A DNA stretch of 42,702 nt, from contig DASQ01000081.1 in the NCBI GenBank assembly GCA_002503885.1, positions 1 to 42,702 on the forward strand. Reading direction: 5' to 3'. Within the stretch, counting starts at the first letter, position 1; each line of letters starts with the position of its first letter. The DNA is from Methanoculleus marisnigri (GTDB lineage Archaea; Halobacteriota; Methanomicrobia; Methanomicrobiales; Methanoculleaceae). This document shows, one piece after another, positions 15,040 through 23,100 of this stretch. The notes beneath the pieces are model-generated. The model was not told where the DNA came from. It saw nothing but the letters and a program-made list of their open reading frames with translations, and searched no databases. The translations under genes and the position numbers were made by a program.

Positions 15040-15609
15040 TTACGCCGCTCCCTTCTCCTTCTCGTGTTCGAGTTCCTCTTCCAGCCAGCCCGTGGTCCCG
15101 AGGCCCGACTGCCGCATGGTGAGGCCGATCTTGCTCTCCCGGGGTTCACGCTCGTTCAACGAGAGTGCAACAATCCGGGCCCGGATGCCGTCGCCGACAG
15201 TAATGGCCCGCTTTGAGTCCTGACAGATCAGCCTGCCGTTCTTCTCGTCGTAATTTATGTATTCATCCGAGATCTGGCTCACGTGGAGCATGGCGTCGAT
15301 GGGCCCGAGGCTGATGAAGGCGCCGAAACTCGTCGTCTCCACCACCTCGCCCTCGATCACTTCCTGGAGCGCCAGACGGAGCACCGCCGCCTCGAATCTG
15401 ACATCGTAGTAGACGGCACCGTCTCCGGGGATCAACTCCCCCTCGCCAACGGTGAGAATCTTTGTAACCGCAATGAAGATGCCGATCTCCTTTGCGATGC
15501 TGCCTTCCAGCTGTTCCTGCAGTACGTTGAGGATGACCTTCTCCAGGTCTTCCCCAAGGCGGTGCGGCGGAACCCGCACCTTGTCCTCCAGCGTCATCTT
15601 ATAATACAT
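15040..15609 (-). CDS. rpo7: DNA-directed RNA polymerase subunit Rpo7 (RpoE')
   Basis: The 189-residue stalk subunit of RNA polymerase begins MYYKMTLEDKVRVPPHRLG and contains an S1 RNA-binding domain from about residue 82 (GEVVETTSFGAFISLGPIDA, HVSQISDEYINYD). It binds nascent RNA with Rpo4. The C-terminal segment is KIGLTMRQSGLG followed by a charged tail. It is followed immediately by Spt4 and preceded by the PIN nuclease after 7 bases. Confidence 0.96.
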   Translation of the reverse strand: MYYKMTLEDKVRVPPHRLGEDLEKVILNVLQEQLEGSIAKEIGIFIAVTKILTVGEGELIPGDGAVYYDVRFEAAVLRLALQEVIEGEVVETTSFGAFISLGPIDAMLHVSQISDEYINYDEKNGRLICQDSKRAITVGDGIRARIVALSLNEREPRESKIGLTMRQSGLGTTGWLEEELEHEKEKGAA

Positions 15610-15616
15610 GGTTTCA

Positions 15617-15997
15617 CTATCCCCTCATCAGCTCCAATGTTCTCTCTCTCCGCATCGACACAACGTCGATTCCCTCGCCGAGGAGAGCCTTTCGGAGCTG
15701 GCGATCATTCGTCACCACGGTGCATCCTTCCCGTCGGGCATACTCGATCACCCGGTCGTCCACACGCTCCGCGGTACTCCCGCTCGGTACGACCGTCGAG
15801 CGCCGGGCCATCGCGAGGCCCACACGGGCGGCAGCCGCATCACGGCCGCGGCCCCGGGAAAGTCCGGAGAGCTCACCGACCACCTCTTCAAGTGTTATCG
15901 GTTCGAAGTCCCCGAAGAGGGCCAGGAGCTCATCATACAGGTCAACCCTGAACTGGGCTGGCATTAAGAGGGCGTTCGTGTCGAGGAGCACCCTCAC
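15617..15997 (-). CDS. PIN-domain protein, Fcf1/Utp23-like
   Basis: The 126-residue single PIN domain has acidic residues at RVLLDTNALL, EEVVGEL, RVDDRVIEYA and VVTNDRQLRKALL, enough for a metal-dependent nuclease site. Proteins of this kind sit between aIF2-gamma and Rpo7 in many archaea and are compared with eukaryotic Fcf1/Utp23 pre-rRNA processing factors. A toxin role is unlikely because no antitoxin is adjacent. The GTG start overlaps the aIF2-gamma stop by four bases (GTGA). Confidence 0.85.
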   Translation of the reverse strand: MRVLLDTNALLMPAQFRVDLYDELLALFGDFEPITLEEVVGELSGLSRGRGRDAAAARVGLAMARRSTVVPSGSTAERVDDRVIEYARREGCTVVTNDRQLRKALLGEGIDVVSMRRERTLELMRG

Positions 15998-17229
15998 TCG
16001 ACCAGAATCCCCATGCCGATCAGCCGCCATCGTCCGCCGACCTGCCTGCTGATGGCGATCCGTGCGCCGACTTCCGCGCAAACCGCCCGCTTCAGCTGGA
16101 CCTCTACCTGGTTCTTCTTGGTGTTCGTGATCACGCCGACGGTGACGGCGGTGCCGACCGAGAGCATCAGCGGCTCTTTATGCTTCAAGGGCTCGATGAT
16201 CTGCTCGCTGTCCGCGCCGACCACCCGTTCCATGAGTGTGACATCGAACTTCAGCCGTTCCCAGACCGGCGGGAGTTTTCCCACGAGTCCGGCAACCTGC
16301 CCGGCGAGGGCATCGCTCTTCGTCAGTGCAGGATCGAGTTTCGTCCCGACCCCGAGGAGGCCCCCGGGCGCCGCCTCGGTCACACTGGTATTACCGGCGT
16401 TGATGGAGGTGATCTTCGTCTCGACCGGCTCCCACTTCGTCCGGTTCTCAACCTGGACCTGCCGACCCGGTCGGATCTCGATATCGTCGCCCTCATGCAG
16501 GACTCCTCTGATGAGCGAGCCCCCGATGACGCCGCCTTTCACGTCCCGCCAGCTGCAGCCGGGTTTGTTGACATCGAACGATCGCGCCACGAGCAGCACC
16601 GGGTCAACATCGGGGTTGCGGGTGGGCTCCGGGATGACCTCGTCGAGGGTCCGGATCAGGGCACCGATATTGACACCTTTCTGTGCCGAGATCGGGATGA
16701 TGGGCGCGTTCTCGGCGATGGTCCCCTTGATGAACCGTTTGATCTGCTTATAGTGCTCCAGTGCCACGGCCTGGCTGACCACGTCGATCTTGTTCTGGAC
16801 GATGACGATCTTCTTGATGCCGATCAGCTCGAGCGCCATCAGGTGCTCCTTGGTCTGGGGCTGCGGGCAGACCTCGTTTGCAGCGATAACGAGCATCGCG
16901 CCGTCCATCAGCGCGGAGCCGGAGAGCATCGTCGCCATCAGCGTCTCGTGGCCGGGGGCGTCGACGAACGAGACCGTTCGGAACGGGACTGCCTTTTTTC
17001 CGCAGATCGGGCATTCCGGGTGGGAAGTATAGGCCTCCGCCCCCTCGCACTCCTCACATTTGTAAAAAGTTGTATCCGCGTAGCCAAGCCGGATGGAGAT
17101 GCCGCGCTTGATCTCCTCGCTGTGCCTGTCCGTCCAGGTGCCGGTCAGCGCGCTGACCAGGGTGGTCTTGCCGTGATCGACATGACCCACGAGCCCGATA
17201 TTGACGCCGGGAATGAATGCATCTCGCAA
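15994..17229 (-). CDS. Translation initiation factor 2 subunit gamma (aIF2-gamma)
   Basis: The GTPase carries initiator Met-tRNA to the ribosome. It has GHVDHGKTTL (P-loop), DAPGHE, NKID, and the zinc knuckle YKCEECEGAE ... ECPICGKK, all characteristic. Two TTG starts are possible: 17253 (419 residues) and 17229 (411 residues, beginning MRDAFIPGVNIGLVGHVDHG). I prefer 17229 because a strong AAGGAGGT lies 11 bases before it, and the TATA elements at 17251-17279 place the transcript start at or after 17253. It leads the transcription/translation operon and is divergent from NikR. Confidence 0.94.
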   Translation of the reverse strand: MRDAFIPGVNIGLVGHVDHGKTTLVSALTGTWTDRHSEEIKRGISIRLGYADTTFYKCEECEGAEAYTSHPECPICGKKAVPFRTVSFVDAPGHETLMATMLSGSALMDGAMLVIAANEVCPQPQTKEHLMALELIGIKKIVIVQNKIDVVSQAVALEHYKQIKRFIKGTIAENAPIIPISAQKGVNIGALIRTLDEVIPEPTRNPDVDPVLLVARSFDVNKPGCSWRDVKGGVIGGSLIRGVLHEGDDIEIRPGRQVQVENRTKWEPVETKITSINAGNTSVTEAAPGGLLGVGTKLDPALTKSDALAGQVAGLVGKLPPVWERLKFDVTLMERVVGADSEQIIEPLKHKEPLMLSVGTAVTVGVITNTKKNQVEVQLKRAVCAEVGARIAISRQVGGRWRLIGMGILVE

Positions 17230-17250
17230 AAGTTTTCGAACCTCCTTATC

Positions 17251-17279
17251 CAATATATAGTGACACTACTTATACATAA
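17251..17279 (-). promoter_or_regulatory. Promoter of the aIF2-gamma operon
   Basis: Two TATA-like elements lie on the minus strand, TATGTATAAG (about 17269-17278) and CTATATATTG (17251-17260). Either predicts a very short or absent leader for the TTG at 17229. Confidence 0.5.
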
Positions 17280-17343
17280 TCGGTAGGGATTACGTTTCTG
17301 TTGGCGGCCGCTTTTTCCAGTGCCCCGGGCGATCTCACGTCTG

Positions 17344-17404
17344 GCACGGTTCGTGCGGCATACGAAGTATGAATAATGCCCCCGATTGTTAGCGAAAATT
17401 TATA
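17344..17404 (+). promoter_or_regulatory. NikR promoter with two stacked inverted repeats
   Basis: GCACG-GTT-CGTGC (17344-17356) and CATAC-GAA-GTATG (17359-17371) are two perfect 5+5 inverted repeats with centres 15 bp apart. A TATA box TTTATA follows at 17399-17404, predicting a start near 17426. The second repeat shares the GTATG half-site with the GTATGA/TCATAC recognition of bacterial NikR, though with a much shorter spacer, so autoregulation by NikR is a reasonable inference. Confidence 0.5.
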
Positions 17405-17438
17405 CCCCATGAATAGAGATATGGGAACTGATCGCAAC

Positions 17439-17861
17439 ATGTCAGGTGATACCGAACTTTCACGTATCGGGATCTCTTTACCCAAGAACCTTCTCGATAA
17501 ATTTGACGAGATCCTGACCCTCCGGGGATACTCCTCCCGATCCGAAGGGATACGGGATTCAATACGGAGTTACATCACCCACTATCAGTGGATCTCCGAT
17601 GTAAAAGGAGAGCGTCAGGGTGTCGTCACCATGGTATATGACCACGACCAGCGGGGGCTGCTCCAGACGCTCACCGAGATACAGCACCAGTACGCCCATA
17701 ACATCCAGGCATCCCTTCATTCGCACGTGACCCAGAACAAGTGCCTTGAAGTGATCCTGATCCGGGGGGACGGAGCCGTACTGAAGGATATTACCGAGCG
17801 GCTGATGGCACAGAAGGGCGTTGAGGCGGTGAAACTCACCACCATACCGATCGAGGGTTAA
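17439..17861 (+). CDS. nikR: Nickel-responsive regulator NikR
   Basis: The 140-residue protein has an N-terminal ribbon-helix-helix DNA-binding domain (LSRIGISLPKNLLDKFDEIL ... RSEGIRDSIR) and a C-terminal ACT-like nickel domain. The ligands H83, H94, H96 and C102 have exactly the 11-2-6 spacing of the E. coli NikR site (H76/H87/H89/C95), so high-affinity nickel binding is expected. Nickel matters for F430, hydrogenases and CODH in methanogens. Start codons at 17376, 17409 and 17421 are in frame, but the TATA box puts transcription near 17426, favouring the ATG at 17439. The stop overlaps that of the convergent DUF2098 gene by 4 bases. Confidence 0.95.
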   Translation: MSGDTELSRIGISLPKNLLDKFDEILTLRGYSSRSEGIRDSIRSYITHYQWISDVKGERQGVVTMVYDHDQRGLLQTLTEIQHQYAHNIQASLHSHVTQNKCLEVILIRGDGAVLKDITERLMAQKGVEAVKLTTIPIEG

Positions 17862-18148
17862 CCGCCACCCTCGCAGCTCTGATCGGTCCCCTTCTCCCAC
17901 ACCTCTTCGAGCTGCTCTTTAAGTTCCTTATGCTCTTCGAGGTAGTCCTCGAGAGAGCGCTCCTTCCTCTCCACGTTCGCGACCACCCGGTCGGCACTGA
18001 TGAGTTCGTCCACCCGGTAGTAGAGGCCGGTGCTGTCGAGTTCGGCGTACTTCCAGCCGTCGATCTCCTCGACCCGCACGACCTTCCCGGTCGTGCCGGT
18101 GCGGGGGTATCGGACGACTGCGCCCACTGCTACGTCATCCGTGCTCAT
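17858..18148 (-). CDS. DUF2098 family protein
   Basis: The 96-residue protein starts with a small beta-barrel-like region (AVVRYPRTGTTGKVVRVEE ... YAELDSTGLYYRVDELI) matching the DUF2098 pattern, found largely in methanogens, then a charged coiled-coil-like helix (RSLEDYLEEHKELKEQLEEV). The function is not known to me. It is convergent with nikR and divergent from the YcaO gene; the 57-base gap on that side holds both promoters. Confidence 0.8.
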   Translation of the reverse strand: MSTDDVAVGAVVRYPRTGTTGKVVRVEEIDGWKYAELDSTGLYYRVDELISADRVVANVERKERSLEDYLEEHKELKEQLEEVWEKGTDQSCEGGG

Positions 18149-18205
18149 AACGTGGTACGGTACATCTCGCCATACTATTAAGGTATCACCTCCAAGGGAT
18201 CTTGA

Positions 18206-19381
18206 ATGGCAATCACGATTCGTCCGGTAGAGAAGCTGTACTTTGACGGAACGCACCGCTCCCGGTCTCCGGAGGAGACCCGTGCCGCCGTGGAGCCGTT
18301 GATGGCGGAGATCGGTGTTACCGAGATCATCGATGTGACCCCCCTGGATCGTCTCGGTATCCCCGTCTTCTCGGCGGTTCGGCCGGGAGCAGCCCGGGGA
18401 GGGGTTCGCGTCCACGCAGGAAAGGGAAAGGAACCGATCCATGCCCGGGTATCGGCGATGATGGAGGCGCTCGAGCGTTACTGCGCCGAGTACCGGGGCG
18501 ACCGGATGGAGTATGCGACCTACGAGGAGATCGGCCCGGGACGGGCGATGCATCCCGAAGACCTGCTCCTCCCGCGAAAACTCGAGCAGGGAGAGAAGGT
18601 CCACTGGACGCCGACGTGGGATATCTTAAACGATGAGGAGGTCTATGTTCCAAGCAACGCCGTCTTCCACCCCTACGACTCACTCGGCATGGCCGTGCCT
18701 CTCTTCCGGAGCGACTCGAACGGGCTTGCATCGGGAAACGTCATCGAGGAGGCCATTCTGCACGCCCTCTTTGAGGTGATTGAGCGGGACGCTCTCAGCA
18801 TTGCCGACCAGGAGCACGACCTCGGCCGCCGCCTCACCATTGGGACGGGATGCGCCGCCCGGGAGATCCTCGACCGGTTCGAGGAGAACGGGATCGATAT
18901 CCACCTCTGGCTGCTCGCCGGGAAGACCGGCATCCCCACGGTCGCGGCCGCCGCGGACGACACCGTCACGAAGGACCCGGCGATGCTTGTCATCGGATCG
19001 GGGACGCACACCTGTCCCGAGATCGCAGCGCTCCGCGCCCTGACCGAGGTGGCCCAGAGCAGGGGGAGTTATCTCCAGGGCGGCCGCAATGACCCCCAGC
19101 GGGAGATGATAATCAGAAAGGCGGGCTACGATCGGCTGAAGCGGATCAACAGGATGTGGTTTGCCGATGCAGATGCCGTTGATATCAGGGACGTCCCCGA
19201 TCTGAGCACCCGGCGGTTCGACCTCGATATAGGGCGGGTGCTTGAGGAAGTCAGACCCTATACGGACCGGGTCTGCGTCTGCGACCTCTCAAGGACCCCG
19301 GTGCCGGTGGTTCGGGCTATCATCCCCGGGTTTGAGATATCCTATATGGACCCGGACCGGAAGCGCTCCGTGCAGGATTGA
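18206..19381 (+). CDS. YcaO protein for McrA glycine thioamidation (methanogenesis marker 1)
   Basis: The 391-residue YcaO-domain protein has ATP/Mg-binding acidic motifs (ARVSAMMEALERYCAEY and EEAILHALFEVIERDALS) and the C-terminal RTPVPVVRAIIPGFE. YcaO enzymes activate backbone amides with ATP. The member found in methanogens, often with TfuA, converts Gly of the MCR alpha subunit to thioglycine. The sequence fits that subgroup; no TfuA gene lies in this window. The ATG is preceded by AAGGGATC. This is the clearest single marker that the organism is a methanogen or methane oxidiser. Confidence 0.92.
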   Translation: MAITIRPVEKLYFDGTHRSRSPEETRAAVEPLMAEIGVTEIIDVTPLDRLGIPVFSAVRPGAARGGVRVHAGKGKEPIHARVSAMMEALERYCAEYRGDRMEYATYEEIGPGRAMHPEDLLLPRKLEQGEKVHWTPTWDILNDEEVYVPSNAVFHPYDSLGMAVPLFRSDSNGLASGNVIEEAILHALFEVIERDALSIADQEHDLGRRLTIGTGCAAREILDRFEENGIDIHLWLLAGKTGIPTVAAAADDTVTKDPAMLVIGSGTHTCPEIAALRALTEVAQSRGSYLQGGRNDPQREMIIRKAGYDRLKRINRMWFADADAVDIRDVPDLSTRRFDLDIGRVLEEVRPYTDRVCVCDLSRTPVPVVRAIIPGFEISYMDPDRKRSVQD

Positions 19382-19394
19382 GGCTCTCCACGGG

Positions 19395-20363
19395 CTAGCA
19401 GAACCGGACCTTCTTTAAGATCTCCACGACCCTTTCCGTGCTCCGGTGCAGGGGCCTTTCGACGGGCACGACCCGCTTCCCCGAGAGGGCACTGAATATC
19501 TCGCCGATAGCCTTTCCGAGCGACGGCCCGTAGCCGCCCTCGAGTGTCAGTGCGAGGGGGAGGTCCGTGCCGTCGATCAGCATCCCGGCGAGCACGCCGT
19601 AGTCCTCGGGTTCAAGGTTCATCCCCCCGTGTTCGTCGTCGGAGAGAGCGTCCTGGCCGGCCGAGATGATCAGGGCGTCGGGCCGGAACCGGGTGAGTGC
19701 CGGGATGAAGACCTCGTCAAAAACATACTGGTAGTCGGCGATGGTGCACCCTGGCGCAAGCGGGGCGTTGAGGGTGTAGCCCCGGCCCGCGCTGGTGCCG
19801 ATCTCATCCAACCACCCGGTCTTCGGGAAACTGTTCTCCTGGTGCACCGAGCAGTAGAGCACCCGGTCGCTCCCGTAAAATGCCGTCTGGGTGCCGTTGC
19901 CGTGGTGCAGGTCCCAGTCGAGGATGGCAACCCGGTCGACCGACTCGAGGGCTTTCGCCGCCGCGACGGCGGCGTTATTAAAGATGCAGAACCCCATCGC
20001 CCGGTCGGGCTCGGCATGGTGGCCCGGGGGGCGGACCAGGGCAAACAGGTGTTCGCCGTCGAGCGCCCGCTCAACCGCCGCAAAGGTCGACCCGGCGGCA
20101 TACAGCGCCGCTTCGAACGAGTGGCAGGTGACGTAGGTGTTCGTGTCTAAAAAACAGGTTCCCCGGGCGAGCTCCCGGACCCACCTGATGTATTCTGGGC
20201 GGTGAACCCGCTCAAGATCGCTCTCGGTGGCTCGAACCGGAGCACGCCACCTCACGTTCTCAGGGACCCCGGAGAGGGCTACCCGCAACCGGGAGCCCGA
20301 CTCGGGGTGAGCCTCCATGTCGTGCCTGGTAAAGACGTCACCATAGATGACTGAAGAGCGCAT
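19395..20363 (-). CDS. Histone deacetylase-superfamily amidohydrolase
   Basis: The 322-residue zinc hydrolase has RPPGHHAEPDRAMGFCIFNN, the metal site DWDLHHGNGTQ, a second Asp in SAGQDALSDD and the EGGYGPS tyrosine, so the catalytic set of arginase/deacetylase-fold enzymes is intact. Substrates in archaea are uncertain: acetyl-lysine, acetylpolyamines or AcuC-type. Its stop lies close to the convergent YcaO gene, and its ATG is 6 bases past the AglB stop, so it is probably the last gene of the glycosylation transcript. A link to acetylated sugars is only positional. Confidence 0.9.
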   Translation of the reverse strand: MRSSVIYGDVFTRHDMEAHPESGSRLRVALSGVPENVRWRAPVRATESDLERVHRPEYIRWVRELARGTCFLDTNTYVTCHSFEAALYAAGSTFAAVERALDGEHLFALVRPPGHHAEPDRAMGFCIFNNAAVAAAKALESVDRVAILDWDLHHGNGTQTAFYGSDRVLYCSVHQENSFPKTGWLDEIGTSAGRGYTLNAPLAPGCTIADYQYVFDEVFIPALTRFRPDALIISAGQDALSDDEHGGMNLEPEDYGVLAGMLIDGTDLPLALTLEGGYGPSLGKAIGEIFSALSGKRVVPVERPLHRSTERVVEILKKVRFC

Positions 20364-20369
20364 CCTCGT

Positions 20370-23018
20370 TCAGTTAATGATGCGTCCCTGCTGGATATCC
20401 TCTTCGGTGACGCCGAACGTCTGGCCGGTGCCCGCAATCCGGTACTCTCCCGTCGCCTTCACCTCACCCGACCATCTGGATGTCGCGTACGGGACGACGA
20501 ACGTGCCGTTCACGCTCTCCTGCCGGTAGGTGAATGTCCGGCCGGTGTTCGTCGTGACCGGCACCTCGATGATCCCTTCGCCGCTGATCCGGGCCCCGGG
20601 GACGTACTCGAACACCTTGACGGCCTTCAGATCAGGCCCGCTCCCCCCGGTGCTGCCGTAGACGTTCTGGGGCGTCTCGTGGACGAGCCGGTAGTGCTGG
20701 AGCGCCGGGACCCGCTCGATCGGCTGGAGGATCGAGTCCCCCCGGTACTGGTAATACATGTTCAGCAGCGTCGCACCCGACCCTGCCGGCGCATTCTTGT
20801 TGTAGGCCTCCACCGCGGCCGCGCCTTCCGTGGCGTTCATCTGCTCGGTGCGCGTGATGACCGGGAGAGAGGTGTTCGCCGCGCTCTCCTCACGGTACTC
20901 GGCATAGATCACCTGCGACGTCGGGTCGGTCATGGACCCGTCGAAGTTATGGAGCCGGGAGATCATCGTCAGGTAATACTGCTGGCTGTAGAACGGCATC
21001 GACTGGTAGTTCGTCGATCCCGCGCTCGCCGGGAGGAGGAAGTAGGGCTGGAACCGCTCCACCCCCACATCAGGGTCGGCCCACGTCGCCGGGGCGTGGA
21101 ACTTCCCGGTATCGAGCTGGATATCGGTGACGACGTAGCGGGTGCCGATGTTATCGAGGATCTGGTTTGCGGCCCCTTCAGAGGTCGAGACGAAGTACGT
21201 TGCCGATCCGTTCGGGCCGGCAACCCCGTGCTGGAAGGGGTTGTTGTTCGGGATCCGCTTCGCAACGAAGGTGATCCAGTGGCCGTAGTCCCACCAGGAC
21301 ATGACGCCGTAGGACTCTTCGGGGTAGGTGAAGGTGTTCCGGTCGTAGATGGCGTAGTAGTCGACGCCGGGGTCGGGGGTGTTTTCGCCCATCCATGCCA
21401 GGGCATCCATCCACTGCGAGTCGATGCCGTTGTATTTGGCACTGGCGGCCATGGCGAGGTTCGCCTGGAGGGAGGCTCCTGCGAAGAGGAGCGTGACGAT
21501 GATGACCGCGGCGAAGGCTCCGACTTTGAGGTAGTCCGGCTGGTTCCTGGAGGAGACTTTCGACTTGTGGGAATCCGGGGCCTTTCCTCCCTTCTTCCCT
21601 TTTCGTGGCGGCTCCTCCACCGGCCCGGGGCCGGAAGAAGTCCTGTCGCTCCCCGACCGGAAGAGGCGGGTGACGTCCTTGTACCCGGCGTCGAGGACCG
21701 CTCCTGCAAAGACCGCCGAGAGCAGGGCAATGTTCGCGGCGAGATAATATTCGTACCGGACATGCACCATCGTCGAAGCGAGGATGACTGCCGTCCAGAT
21801 GAGGACGAAGACGTGGGCCGGGTTCACCCGCTCACGGCTCCGCCAGAGCAGGGTGGCAACCCCGCCGGCCATGAGGAGGAGGCCCCAGTGGAATGTCTGC
21901 CAGGCCGCGTCGAACGACCAGGCCCGCGCCTCCTGGACGGTCGTGGTGACCGCCTGCTCGCCGAAGAAGGCAAAGAGGCTCGATATCAGGAGGTTGTAGA
22001 CGTCCGGCAGGGCAACGAAGAGCACCGCGACGGCGACGGCCGCGAGACCCGCGAGCGCGGCCGGGAAGTAGTACTTCGGGCGTCCCTTCAGGTAGACCGA
22101 GACCCCGTAGAGCGCCAGTGTCCCGGCAATGAGGCCGGCATATGCGATGACGTGGCCGATGGTGTACCGGGAGAGGTCGAGGCCGGCGTGCGGAAAGCCG
22201 AACGCCGCCATCCCGACGATCACCACGCCGAAGGTGACGACGTTTACGAGAACCAGATAGTCGCTCGTCCGATCCTGGAAGAAGTCCAGGAGGAACTGGA
22301 CCAGGGTGAACCCCGCCACGATGAGCGCAAAGAGGATCATCGTCGGCATGTTGAAGAAGCCGAGGAGGTAAGCGATCCCGGCGAGCGCCGAGGCGAGCAC
22401 CGGTGCCTTCAGCGTCTCGATATTCAGGGTGTCGCGGCTCCTCAGGGAGAGCGGGCGGTCGCGTGCGACGAGCAGCGCTGCGATATAGGCAAGGACGAAG
22501 ATCGTCCCAAAGAGGGTCTCCGCGATATGATGGTCGACGAAGCCGAAGAGGGAGCGGTAGGCGTAGTTCCCGGAGACGACCATGATGAGGCCTGCCGCAA
22601 TGAGGCCGGTCTTCCAGTCGGCGATCTTTTTCGCAAGCAGATAGGTGACCGGCACCATCGCCGCGGCCATCAGCGGCGGGACCCATGATGCCACCACCAT
22701 GATCTCGGGCCGCGTCGTTGCGCCGACGAGGACACAGAGCGCCGATATGATCTGGATGAAGAGCGGTCCCCAGTAGATGACGTCACCGTTCGGGTAGAGC
22801 GTCATGGTGTCGAACCAGGCGTAGCCCGGGAAGTTGGCGACGGTCTGCTCGACCTGCCGGAGACTGTACCAGGGGTCGTTGCCCAGGAGATTGACGCCTT
22901 CTGCGGTCACTATATCTGCCGCAGGGATTCCCCGCGTCCAGAGCGTGAGCAGGGCGAACAGGACGATAACACCAATGATGATATAGGGTTGGTACTTTTT
23001 GAGATCCATCTGAGCCAT
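20370..23018 (-). CDS. aglB: Dolichyl-phosphooligosaccharide-protein glycotransferase AglB (STT3)
   Basis: The 882-residue membrane enzyme transfers lipid-linked glycan to Asn in N-x-S/T sequons on exported proteins. The N-terminal half has about 12-13 membrane helices, with the catalytic acidic residue in GNDPWYSLRQ (D48) and a second in FVDHHIAET. The soluble C-terminal half carries the STT3 signature SWWDYGHWI near residue 575. A highly charged loop (PPRKGKKGGKAPDSHKS) precedes the last helix before it. The start is well supported by AAGGAGTG. A TATA-like ATTATTAATGG in the 82-base gap upstream suggests an additional promoter. Confidence 0.95.
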   Translation of the reverse strand: MAQMDLKKYQPYIIIGVIVLFALLTLWTRGIPAADIVTAEGVNLLGNDPWYSLRQVEQTVANFPGYAWFDTMTLYPNGDVIYWGPLFIQIISALCVLVGATTRPEIMVVASWVPPLMAAAMVPVTYLLAKKIADWKTGLIAAGLIMVVSGNYAYRSLFGFVDHHIAETLFGTIFVLAYIAALLVARDRPLSLRSRDTLNIETLKAPVLASALAGIAYLLGFFNMPTMILFALIVAGFTLVQFLLDFFQDRTSDYLVLVNVVTFGVVIVGMAAFGFPHAGLDLSRYTIGHVIAYAGLIAGTLALYGVSVYLKGRPKYYFPAALAGLAAVAVAVLFVALPDVYNLLISSLFAFFGEQAVTTTVQEARAWSFDAAWQTFHWGLLLMAGGVATLLWRSRERVNPAHVFVLIWTAVILASTMVHVRYEYYLAANIALLSAVFAGAVLDAGYKDVTRLFRSGSDRTSSGPGPVEEPPRKGKKGGKAPDSHKSKVSSRNQPDYLKVGAFAAVIIVTLLFAGASLQANLAMAASAKYNGIDSQWMDALAWMGENTPDPGVDYYAIYDRNTFTYPEESYGVMSWWDYGHWITFVAKRIPNNNPFQHGVAGPNGSATYFVSTSEGAANQILDNIGTRYVVTDIQLDTGKFHAPATWADPDVGVERFQPYFLLPASAGSTNYQSMPFYSQQYYLTMISRLHNFDGSMTDPTSQVIYAEYREESAANTSLPVITRTEQMNATEGAAAVEAYNKNAPAGSGATLLNMYYQYRGDSILQPIERVPALQHYRLVHETPQNVYGSTGGSGPDLKAVKVFEYVPGARISGEGIIEVPVTTNTGRTFTYRQESVNGTFVVPYATSRWSGEVKATGEYRIAGTGQTFGVTEEDIQQGRIIN

Positions 23019-23100
23019 CGGACACTCCTTGTTACGAATCTGTTTCCTTTCGAACCATTAATAATCTTGGCGTGTCCGGAAGATCCGAAAATAGAAGCGT

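Noticed and set aside
15617..15997. VapC-type toxin
   Set aside because: The PIN gene has no small antitoxin gene beside it and sits in a core translation operon, where Fcf1-like proteins are usual.
20679..22688. A 669-codon open frame on the plus strand
   Set aside because: It is antisense to aglB, whose motifs are clear, and its composition (Val/Arg/Asp-rich) is typical of the mirror frame of a GC-rich membrane protein gene.
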